From Pythium myriotylum (taxonomy: Eukaryota; Oomycota; Peronosporomycetes; Pythiales; Pythiaceae), in the NCBI GenBank assembly GCA_023091665.1, contig JALJCQ010000008.1, positions 1,054,001-1,118,000 on the forward strand: a stretch of 64,000 nt of DNA, written 5' to 3'. Below are positions 1 through 9,420 of the stretch, in pieces. A program made the position numbers and the translations under genes. Position 1 is the stretch's first letter; each line of letters starts with the position of its first letter. Under the pieces are notes generated by a model. The model had not been told where the DNA came from, did no database searches, and saw only the letters and a list, made by a program, of their open reading frames with translations.

Positions 1-223
1 TCCTCGACCGAAGCAGAGTACATGGCTCTATCGGAAGCGATCCAAGAAGCCGTGTGGCTCAAGGCGTTCCTGTGCGAACTCGGCGAAGTTGCAAGTGACC
101 AAGCGCTCACGGTGTACGAAGACAACCAAGGTGCCATCGCGTTGGCCAAGAACCCCGAGTTCCACAAGCGCACCAAGCACATCGACATTCGCTACCACTT
201 CGTTCGTGAGAAGGTCGAGGACG
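1..223 (+). pseudogene. Cop-A pol fragment (RNase H), cut by the A1 LTR
   Basis: Open at the window's left edge. The frame reads through the RNase H core of Cop-A: the STEAEY motif at the start, then YEDNQGAI and TKHIDIRYH, which supply the acidic residues of copia RNase H. It ends at ...VED, where the LTR at 224 begins after the bases GGACG. In intact copies the same point continues as DGQV. The reading frame runs about 75 nt into the LTR before a stop. It is the 3' remnant of a copy that lies mostly outside the window. Confidence 0.9.
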
Positions 224-578
224 TGTTGAAGATGATGCGCCTCGAACCCAGCGTCATCATTCCAGTTGAAGCTCGGCAGTTGAAGCTCGGCTGTAGATGA
301 TTCTCCTGCAGAAGATTCTCCGTGGAAGATTCTCCGTGGAAGATTCGACATGTGGAAGATTCTCCGTCTGGTTCTGGTTTGAATCCAGTGCCACCCATCG
401 ACTTCGTTGAAGTATCCACGAAGTCACTTCATGTTTGCATATGTTTACGATAGGTAGGACATGCATATGATTACGGTAGCGTAGGACACACAGACGGCTT
501 AGAGGTAGCAGCAGCGAACTAAGTCCCGATCAATTCACTTTTCATTTTGCATCCCACCAACCAAGCGACCTTCCAACA
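224..578 (+). repeat. Cop-A 5' LTR of A1 (355 bp)
   Basis: Starts TGTTGAAG and ends CTTCCAACA, giving the 5-bp inverted terminal repeat TGTTG/CAACA with canonical TG...CA ends. Contains a run of GAAGATTC-type short repeats (about 290-365), two copies of an 18-bp element ending GTAGGACA (445-461 and 471-488), and an initiator-like motif near 535. The end is fixed by the primer-binding site that follows directly. Confidence 0.92.
535..548 (+). promoter_or_regulatory. Putative initiator core promoter in Cop-A LTR
   Basis: TCACTTTTCATTTT sits 30 bp before the LTR end. The common form in other copies is TCACTTTGCATTTT. It resembles the reported 16-nt oomycete start-site consensus GCTCATTYYNCAWTTT, with a C for T change in the core. 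If used, transcription would begin here, with a short U5 and a 5' leader of about 40 nt before the gag ATG. This is a motif match only. Confidence 0.45.
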
Positions 579-593
579 GGTTATGAGCCCAAG
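579..593 (+). other. Primer-binding site of A1, initiator tRNA-Met internal type
   Basis: GGTTATGAGCCCAAG lies directly after the 5' LTR. Its reverse complement contains GGGCTCATAACC, the anticodon stem-loop of eukaryotic initiator tRNA-Met with its CAU anticodon. Drosophila copia is known to use the 5' half of initiator tRNA-Met in this way. The gag ATG (583-585) lies inside the site. Confidence 0.8.
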
Positions 594-1369
594 CCCAGCC
601 GACTCTGCCTCCACCGACTTCGCCTCCCCAGCCTTCGCCATGGATTCGACCACCCCAGCCCGCATCAACAAGTTCGACGGAACCAACTTCCACACATGGA
701 AGTTCAAGATGCAGATGGTGCTCGAAGAACGCGACGTCTGGGAAGTTGTCTGTGGAGAGGTCAAACTCGAGCAGTGCCAGACCGACGCGGACCGAGCCCT
801 CTTCAAGAAGAAGTCTCGCAAGGCGCTCGCGATGATCTGTCTCGCGATGGAAGACTCGCAGCTCCCGCTGGTTCGGTCGGCGAGTGGTGCGCAAGATGCA
901 TGGTCAAGACTGGAAGAACACTTCGAGAAGAAGAGCCTTGCCAACAAGCTCTTTCTTCGTCGTCGTTTCTTCACGACCATGATGGAAGAAGGTGACGATG
1001 TGCTCACGCACATCAACAAGCTCAAGACCCTGGCGGAGCAACTCGACGCAGTCGGCGCTCCGGTCAGCGAAGACGACTTGGTGATCACGCTTCTCGGCAG
1101 TCTCAGCGAGTCGTACCAATTCCTCACCACGGCGTTGGAGTCGCGTGTCGACGCGCTCACGTGGGAACTCGTGACGTCTCGGCTGCTCCATGAAGACATG
1201 AAGCGCAAGGAGCAAGGTGGCGACGGAGCCACGCTTGGCCAAGCGTTCATGACAAGTGACGCGAAGCCCAAGGGCCGTGCAGTCAAGAAGACTGGCACGT
1301 GCAACTACTGCGGCAAGATCGGTCATTGGGCCGCGGAGTGCCACTCGCGTGTCAAGGACAACGACAACG

Positions 1370-1425
1370 GCAACGGCAACGGCAACTCCGGCGGCAACGG
1401 CAACGGCAACGGAAACGGCAACCCT
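1370..1425 (+). repeat. GGCAAC hexanucleotide run in Cop-A gag
   Basis: A short-period repeat (GGCAAC/GGAAAC units with one TCCGGC break) encodes an Asn-Gly tract after the zinc knuckle. The equivalent tract varies slightly among copies: Gly-Asn-Ala-Asn in A7 and A8, and Asp-Asn changed to Gly-Asn in A8. It is probably a flexible basic-domain linker prone to slippage. Confidence 0.75.
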
Positions 1426-4400
1426 CGGCAACGGTTCCAGCGAGCGAACCTTGCGCGAGATGAAGACCCCGGCGAGTACCTGTTCTCGGTCGGGAAGACC
1501 CAAGGCAAGTCGAGTCAATCCACGGCGTGGTTGGTCGACTCGGGTGCGACTCAGCACATGTCGCGAACCAAGCAGTTCATGATGAACTACAAGAAGATTG
1601 ACCCAGTCGACGTGCATCTGGCCGATGATGGCACGGTCCAAGCGGTTGGCGTGGGAGACATCCTCATGTCGATGAAGACTCCAAGCGGTGTCAAGAAGGG
1701 TTTGCTCACCAACGTGTGGCATATCCCCAAGCTCAGCCGCAACCTGTTCTCGGTCGGAAGATTCACGGAGGACGTTGCTCCCGTGACGTTCGACAAGGAC
1801 GGTTGCTTCGTCGTTCTCAAGGGCGCCAAGCGGACCATCGGCACTCGTATCGGCAAGGGTCTGTTCAAGCTCAACATGTCTCCAGTGTCGACTGAAGCAG
1901 CCCACGCCGCCAGTACAAGACGAGGTCGCGCCATGTCCAAGTCGTACCTGTGGCACCTCCGACTCGGTCACATCGGCTTCAGCGGACTCGAAGCCATCGT
2001 CAAGAAGGACCTCGCCGACGGACTCGATATCGGGTCTGTGCAAGAGTGGGAGGTCTGTGAAGGCTGTGCACTCGGCAAGCTGACTCGCGTCAAGTTCCAG
2101 TCGGGCACGACCAAGCGGTCTGCGAATCTGCTTGACGTCGTGTACAGCGATGTGGCCGGCCCCATGAAGACTCCGACTTTCGGCGGCATGAAGTACTTTG
2201 CCACCTTCACCGACGACAAGTCTCGACTGTGCAAGTTGTACCTCATGCGGTCCAAGGACGAAGTCTACGACAAGTTCGTCGAGTTCGTCAACTGGGCCGA
2301 GAACCAGACCGGTCGTCGAGTCAAGGTGCTTCGGACCGACGGCGGCGGCGAGTACCAGTCGGCCAACTTGCCAAGTTCTGCCGCAAGCGTGACATCGAGC
2401 ACGACGTCACGCCGCCATACACGCCTCAGTTGAACGGTGTGGCGGAGCGCATGAACCGAACCATCGGTGAGTGTGGTCGTTGCAAGCTCCACCATGCCAA
2501 CTTGTCCGACGAGTACTGGGGCGAAGCCGTCATGACTGCAGTCGAAGTTCGCAACCGACTTCCGACCCGCGCTCAAGACTTGTACAAGTCGCCGTACGAA
2601 GAATGGTACGGGAAGAAGCCCTTGCTCGCCAACTTCAAGGTGTTCGGCTGCCATGCGTACGTCCACGTGCCCAAGGAGAAGCGGTCGAAGTTCGACGCCC
2701 GAGCCATCTTGTGTCGGTTCCTCGGCTACTCGGACCACGAGAAGGCGTATCGGTTTGAAGAAATCGCAACCGGCCGGATCGTCATCAGTCGAGACGCGCA
2801 GTTCATGGAAGACACGTTCGACGATGGCAAGCGTGAAGAGCCCTGGAGCAAGTCCGTCGAGTTCCGCGACGATGAAGATGATGAAGATGAACCAACCGAC
2901 AACCAAGATGATGAAGACATGGGTGAGCAGCCAGCCTCGCCAGCACCAAGTCAGCGCAGCCACGAGCGACCGGAGTGGCAACAGGGCCAGCGGTCGCAGC
3001 GTCCAGCAGCACCAGCATCGGCCCAGCAGCCGAATGTCGACTACGCACCAGGGTCCAAGCGCCACTCTCGCACGCACTCGCTCGAGAACCTGGCTGAACC
3101 GCCAGTTGAGAAGCGCTACGGACGGGTTGGTCGCACAAGTGGTGCGACTCCACCACCCACGCAAGGTCCAAGGACATCGCTCGAAGATCTGTCTGCACTG
3201 CTCACGTCGATCGAAGAGGAAGGCGTAGAAGATGAAGACGAAGAAGGCGAAGACGTGCAAGAACAAGGGGGAGAAGATCAAGATCACGATCTCGAAGAGT
3301 TTGCTCTCGTCGTGAATTCAGGGGGAGAGTTGCCGACATCGTTCAAGTCGGCGATGGAATCCGACGACGCCAGCAACTGGAAGGAAGCCTGCGACTCCGA
3401 GCTCGAGTCGCTCAAGAAGAACGAGACCTGGGACCTAGTCCCTTTGCCAGCCGGACGCAAGGCCATCACCAGCAAGTGGGTGTTCAGGGTCAAAGAAACC
3501 GCCGAAGGACTCGTCGAGCGGTACAAGGCTCGACTCGTTACCAAGGGGTTCCTGCAGAAGTACGGCATCGACTTCGAAGAGACATTCGCACCCGTCGCCA
3601 AGTTCACGTCGATCCGGACCATCCTCAGCATCGCCGCTCGACACAAGCTCATGATCCATCAGATGGATGTCAAGACGGCGTTCCTGAACGGCAACCTCGA
3701 CGAAGAAATCTACATGAAGCAGCTCGAAGGCTTCGTCGACCACCGCCACCCCGACTACGTGTGCAAGCTCAAGCGCTCGCTCTACGGTCTCAAGCAGTCA
3801 CCACGCATGTGGAACCAGACCATCGACGCCTTCATGCGCAAGGTCGGCTTCACCAAGTGCGAGATGGACCACTGCGTGTACGTCAAGCGGAGCGGCTCAG
3901 CGATGATCTTCGTGGTGATCTACGTCGACGACCTCATCCTCGCCTGCAACAGCCTCGAGTTGCTCACGGCGACCAAGCGCGCACTCAGCGAACGCTTCGA
4001 GATGTCCGACCTCGGCGAACTCAAGTACTGCCTCGGCGAACTCAAGTACTGCCTCGGCATGGAAGTTGAGCAAGACCCCAAGTCCGGCGACGTGACCATG
4101 CGGCAGACCAAGTTCCTGCAGTCGATCCTGACCAAGTTCGGCATGCAAGACTGCAAACCAGTGAGGACTCCTCAAGACCCCGGACTCAAGCTGACCAAGG
4201 CCATGTGCGAGGGTGGTTGCAAGCACGAAGACACCATGAAGAACGTGCCGTACCGAAGTGCAGTCGGCGCACTGATGTACCTCATGGTCGGCACTCGACC
4301 AGACCTCGCAGCGGCAGTCGGCACACTCAGCCAGTTCGCCGCGGACCCGTGTCCAACACATTGGCAAGCTCTCAAGCGTGTGCTCCGGTATCTGCAAGCG

Positions 4401-4920
4401 ACTCCGACGTACGGCCTGCAGTTCTCGGCATCGAACGACGGAAGACTAGTCGGCTACTCCGACGCCGACTGGGCTGGCGACATCGAGTCACGTCGAAGCA
4501 CCAGCGGCTACGTGTTCATGCTCAACGGCGGATGCATCAGCTGGCGCAGCAAGAAGCAGCGAACTGTCGCCCTCTCCTCGACCGAAGCAGAGTACATGGC
4601 TCTATCGGAAGCGATCCAAGAAGCCGTGTGGCTCAAGGCGTTCCTGTGCGAACTCGGCGAAGTTGCAAGCGACCAAGCGCTCACGGTGTACGAAGACAAC
4701 CAAGGTGCCATCGCGTTGGCCAAGAACCCCGAGTTCCACAAGCGCACCAAGCACATCGACATTCGCTACCACTTCGTTCGTGAGAAGGTCGAGGACGGTC
4801 AAGTGTGTCTGCAGTATTGCCCGACCCAAGACATGCTTGCCGACATCATGACCAAGCCGATCCCCACTGTCCAGTTCGACGTGCTCCGCACCAAGCTTGG
4901 TGTTCCAGACGCAGTCGAGT

Positions 4921-4930
4921 CGAGGGGGAG
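4921..4930 (+). other. Polypurine tract of A1
   Basis: CGAGGGGGAG abuts the TGTTGAAG start of the 3' LTR, as expected for plus-strand priming. The tract is translated in frame as part of the polyprotein C terminus (ESRGS). Confidence 0.85.
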
Positions 4931-5247
4931 TGTTGAAGATGATGCGCCTCGAACCCAGCGTCATCATTCCAGTTGAAGCTCGGCAGTTGAAGCTCGGCTG
5001 TAGAAGATTCTCCTGCAGAAGATTCTCCGTGGAAGATTCGACATGTGGAAGATTCTCCGTCTGGTTCTGGTTTGAATCCAGTGCCACCCATCGACTTCGT
5101 TGAAGTATCCACGAAGTCAGTTTATGTTTGCATATGATTACGGTAGCGTAGGACACACACAGACGGCTTAGAGGTAGCAGTAGCGAACTAAGTCCCGATC
5201 AATTCACTTTGCATTTTGCATCCCACCAACCAAGCGACCTTCCAACA
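4931..5247 (+). repeat. Cop-A 3' LTR of A1 (317-bp short form)
   Basis: Same ends as the other Cop-A LTRs. It is shorter because one of the two 18-bp U3 repeat units and one GAAGATTC-type repeat are missing; the join lies at the CATATG that flanks the repeats. The right flank is CGGAG of A2, where A2 is cut. The only other short-form LTR is 12372-12688. Confidence 0.9.
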
Positions 5248-8200
5248 CGGAGTCGCTTGCAGATACCGGAGCACACGCTTGAGAGCTTGCCAGTGTGTTG
5301 GACACGGGTCCGCGGCGAACTGGCTGAGTGTGCCGACTGCCGCTGCGAGGTCTGGTCGAGTGCCGACCATGAGGTACATCAGTGCGCCGACTGCACTTCG
5401 GTACGGCACGTTCTTCATGGTGTCTTCGTGCTTGCAACCACCCTCGCACATGGCCTTGGTCAGCTTGAGTCCGGGGTCTTGAGGAGTCCTCACTGGTTTG
5501 CAGTCTTGCATGCCGAACTTGGTCAGGATCGACTGCAGGAACTTGGTCTGCCGCATGGTCACGTCGCCGGACTTGGGGTCTTGCTCAACTTCCATGCCGA
5601 GGCAGTACTTGAGTTCGCCGAGGCAGTACTTGAGTTCGCCGAGGTCGGACATCTCGAAGCGTTCGCTGAGTGCGCGCTTGGTCGCCGTGAGCAACTCGAG
5701 GCTGTTGCAGGCGAGGATGAGGTCGTCGACGTAGATCACCACGAAGATCATCGCTGAGCCGCTCCGCTTGACGTACACGCAGTGGTCCATCTCGCACTTG
5801 GTGAAGCCGACCTTGCGCATGAAGGCGTCGATGGTCTGGTTCCACATGCGTGGTGACTGCTTGAGACCGTAGAGCGAGCGCTTGAGCTTGCACACGTAGT
5901 CGGGGTGGCGGTGGTCGACGAAGCCTTCGAGCTGCTTCATGTAGATTTCTTCGTCGAGGTTGCCGTTCAGGAACGCCGTCTTGACATCCATCTGATGGAT
6001 CATGAGCTTGTGTCGAGCGGCGATGCTGAGGATGGTCCGGATCGACGTGAACTTGGCGACGGGTGCGAATGTCTCTTCGAAGTCGATGCTGTACTTTTGC
6101 AGGAACCCCTTGGTAACGAGTCGAGCCTTGTACCGCTCGACGAGTCCTTCGGCGGTTTCTTTGACCCTGAACACCCACTTGCTGGTGATGGCCTTGCGTC
6201 CGGCTGGCAAAGGGACTAGGTCCCAGGTCTCGTTCTTCTTGAGCGACTCGAGCTCGGAGTCGCAGGCTTCCTTCCAGTTGCTGGCGTCGTCGGATTCCAT
6301 CGCCGACTTGAACGATGTCGGCAACTCTCCCCCTGAATTCACGACGAGAGCAAACTCTTCGAGATCGTGATCTTGGTCTTCTCCCCCTTGTTCTTGCACG
6401 TCTTCGCCTTCTTCGTCTTCATCTTCTACGCCTTCCTCTTCGATCGACGTGAGCAGTGCAGACAGATCTTCGAGCGATGTCCTTGGACCTTGCGTGGGTG
6501 GTGGAGTCGCACCACTTGTGCGACCAACCCGTCCGTAGCGCTTCTCAACTGGCGGTTCAGCCAGGTTCTCGAGCGAGTGCGTGCGAGAGTGGCGCTTGGA
6601 CCCTGGTGCGTAGTCGACATTCGGCTGCTGGGCCGATGCTGGTGCTGCTGGACGCTGCGACCGCTGGCCCTGTTGCCACTCCGGTCGCTCGTGGCTGCGC
6701 TGACTTGGTGCTGGCGAGGCTGGCTGCTCACCCATGTCTTCATCATCTTGGTTGTCGGTTGGTTCATCTTCATCATCTTCATCGTCGCGGAACTCGACGG
6801 ACTTGCTCCAGGGCTCTTCACGCTTGCCATCGTCGAACGTGTCTTCCATGAACTGCGCGTCTCGACTGATGACGATCCGGCCGGTTGCGATTTCTTCAAA
6901 CCGATACGCCTTCTCGTGGTCCGAGTAGCCGAGGAACCGACACAAGATGGCTCGGGCGTCGAACTTCGACCGCTTCTCCTTGGGCACGTGGACGTACGCA
7001 TGGCAGCCGAACACCTTGAAGTTGGCGAGCAAGGGCTTCTTCCCGTACCATTCTTCGTACGGCGACTTGTACAAGTCTTGAGCGCGGGTCGGAAGTCGGT
7101 TGCGAACTTCGACTGCAGTCATGACGGCTTCGCCCCAGTACTCGTCGGACAAGTTGGCATGGTGGAGCTTGCAACGACCACACTCACCGATGGTTCGGTT
7201 CATGCGCTCCGCCACACCGTTCAACTGAGGCGTGTATGGCGGCGTGACGTCGTGCTCGATGCCACGCTTGCGGCAGAACTTGGCAAGTTTGGCCGACTGG
7301 TACTCGTCGCCGCCGTCGGTTCGAAGCACCTTGACTCGACGACCGGTTTGGTTCTCGGCCCAGTTGACGAACTCGACGAACTTGTCGTAGACTTCGTCCT
7401 TGGACCGCATGAGGTACAACTTGCACAGTCGAGACTTGTCGTCGGTGAAGGTGGCAAAGTACTTCATGCCGCCGAAAGTCGGAGTCTTCATGGGGCCGGC
7501 CACATCGCTGTACACGACGTCAAGCAGATTCGCAGACCGCTTGGTCGTGCCCGACTGGAACTTGACGCGAGTCAGCTTGCCGAGTGCACAGCCTTCACAG
7601 ACCTCCCACTCTTGCACAGACCCGATATCGAGTCCGTCGGCGAGGTCCTTCTTGACGATGGCTTCGAGTCCGCTGAAGCCGATGTGACCGAGTCGGAGGT
7701 GCCACAGGTACGACTTGGACATGGCGCGACCTCGTCTTGTACTGGCGGCGTGGGCTGCTTCAGTCGACACTGGAGACGTGTTGAGCTTGAACAGACCCTT
7801 GCCGATACGAGTGCCGATGGTCCGCTTGGCGCCCTTGAGAACGACGAAGCAACCGTCCTTGTCGAACGTCACGGGAGCAACGTCCTCCGTGAATCTTCCG
7901 ACCGAGAACAGGTTGCGGCTGAGCTTGGGGATATGCCACACGTTGGTGAGCAAACCCTTCTTGACACCGCTTGGAGTCTTCATCGACATGAGGATGTCTC
8001 CCACGCCAACCGCTTGGACCGTGCCATCATCGGCCAGATGCACGTCGACTGGGTCAATCTTCTTGTAGTTCATCATGAACTGCTTGGTTCGCGACATGTG
8101 CTGAGTCGCACCCGAGTCGACCAACCACGCCGTGGATTGACTCGACTTGCCTTGGGTCTTCCCGACCGAGAACAGGTACTCGCCGGGGTCTTCATCTCGC

Positions 8201-9072
8201 GCAAGGTTGGCTCGCTGGAACCGTTGCCGAGGGTTGCCGTTTCCGTTGCCGTTGCCGTTGCCGCCGGAGTTGCCGTTGCCGTTGCCGTTGTCGTTGTCCT
8301 TGACACGCGAGTGGCACTCCGCGGCCCAATGACCGATCTTGCCGCAGTAGTTGCACGTGCCAGTCTTCTTGACTGCACGGCCCTTGGGCTTCGCGTCACT
8401 TGTCATGAACGCTTGGCCAAGCGTGGCTCCGTCGCCACCTTGCTCCTTGCGCTTCATGTCTTCATGGAGCAGCCGAGACGTCACGAGTTCCCACGTGAGC
8501 GCGTCGACACGCGACTCCAACGCCGTGATGAGGAATTGGTACGACTCGCTGAGACTGCCGAGAAGCGTGATCACCAAGTCGTCTTCGCTGACCGGAGCGC
8601 CGACTGCGTCGAGTTGCTCCGCCAGGGTCTTGAGCTTGTTGATGTGCGTGAGCACATCGTCACCTTCTTCCATCATGGTCGTGAAGAAACGACGACGAAG
8701 AAAGAGCTTGTTGGCAAGGCTCTTCTTCTCGAAGTGTTCTTCCAGTCTTGACCATGCATCTTGCGCACCACTCGCCGACCGAACCAGCGGGAGCTGCGAG
8801 TCTTCCATCGCGAGACAGATCATCGCGAGCGCCTTGCGAGACTTCTTCTTGAAGAGGGCTCGGTCCGCGTCGGTCTGGCACTGCTCGAGTTTGACCTCTC
8901 CACAGACAAATTCCCAGATGTCGCGTTCTTCGAGCACCATCTGCATCTTGAACTTCCATGTGTGGAAGTTGGTTTCGTCGAACTTGTTGATGCGAGCTGG
9001 GGTGGTCGAATCCATGGCGAAGGCTGGGGAGGCGAAGTCGGTGGAGGCAGAGTCGGCTGGGCTTGGGCTCAT
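5188..9072 (-). pseudogene. A2 gag-pol, truncated before RNase H by an LTR
   Basis: Starts at the ATG at 9070-9072 inside an intact primer-binding site and stays open through Gag, CCHC knuckle, protease, integrase and RT (YVDD present). Cop-A sequence ends at 5248, after ...RYLQATP, at the join with the LTR 4931-5247. The frame then runs about 20 codons into the LTR to 5188, giving a chimeric tail. RNase H is missing. It carries the GELKYCL duplication (5602-5622 and 5623-5643). Private changes include Gly to Glu in FDETNF and IWEFVCGE near the N terminus. Integrase reads TDGGDEY where A1 and A7 have TDGGGEY. Confidence 0.9.
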
Positions 9073-9076
9073 AACC
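9062..9076 (-). other. Primer-binding site of A2
   Basis: Full GGTTATGAGCCCAAG on the minus strand, next to the LTR at 9077. It includes the GGTT lost in A6, A8 and A9. Confidence 0.8.
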
Positions 9077-9420
9077 TGTTGGAAGGTCGCTTGGTTGGTG
9101 GGATGCAAAATGCAAAGTGAATTGATCGGGACTTAGTTCGCTACTGCTACCTCTAAGCCGTCTGTGTGTGTCCTACGCTACCATAATCAAATGTATGTCC
9201 TACCTATCGTAAACATATGCAAACATAGACTGACTTCGTGGATACTTCAACGAAGTCGATGGGTGGCACTGGATTCAAACCAGAACCAGACGGAGAATCT
9301 TCCACATGTCGAATCTTTCACATGTCGAATCTTCCACGGAGAATCTTCTGCAGCCGAGCTTCAACTGCCGAGCTTCAACTGGAATGATGACGCTGGGTTC
9401 GAGGCGCATCATCTTCAACA
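9077..9420 (-). repeat. Cop-A LTR (344 bp), 5' LTR of A2
   Basis: Minus-strand LTR joined to the A2 primer-binding site on the left and to the bases GAGAT of A3 on the right. The same LTR/GAGAT junction occurs at 48946/48947 and, inverted, at 37815/37816, each time with a 344-bp LTR. Confidence 0.9.

Larger units (their letters stand above)
583..4976 (+). pseudogene. A1 gag-pol polyprotein, frameshifted in integrase
   Basis: Copia polyprotein that would provide capsid, protease, integrase, reverse transcriptase and RNase H. The ATG at 583 is chosen because it is the first ATG after the LTR and lies in the primer-binding site. Visible motifs: CCHC knuckle (C-X2-C-X4-H-X4-C, about residues 240-253), protease DSGA (about 319), HHCC zinc motif (about 458-495), integrase D523 and D586. 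One A is missing from a short A run at 2365-2367, just after D586, so frame 1 stops at 2431-2433. Integrase E622, RT (YVDD) and RNase H lie in a different frame that stays open to 4976. RT also has a 21-bp tandem duplication (4011-4031, 4032-4052; GELKYCL twice), shared with A2 and A3. The last codons lie inside the 3' LTR. Confidence 0.93.
224..5247 (+). mobile_element. Cop-A copy A1: LTR-gag-pol-LTR, no matching target duplication
   Basis: A complete set of parts in order: 5' LTR 224-578, primer-binding site 579-593, polyprotein region, polypurine tract 4921-4930, 3' LTR 4931-5247. The two LTRs differ in length (355 and 317 bp), and the flanks differ (GGACG on the left, CGGAG on the right). 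Both flanks are Cop-A internal sequence from different positions and opposite orientations. A simple insertion would leave equal LTRs and a 5-bp duplication, so this unit is more likely a recombinant of two insertions. Confidence 0.85.

Noticed and set aside
224..578. Direct-repeat array around GAAGATTC considered as CRISPR-like or satellite
   Set aside because: Units are short, imperfect, few in number and confined to LTRs; no spacers and no cas-like genes.
547..582. Upstream extension of Cop-A gag into the LTR (reads [11 protein letters not shown] before Met)
   Set aside because: It would start at a TTG codon; a eukaryotic start is the ATG at 583 in the primer-binding site. In A6 and A9 the upstream residues differ because of the GGTT loss.
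6367..8751. Long open frames antisense to Cop-A (for example 794 codons here and at 45897-48281)
   Set aside because: They mirror the coding frame, whose third positions are rich in C and G and rarely give antisense stops. They contain no recognisable domain, recur in every Cop-A copy and break at element borders.
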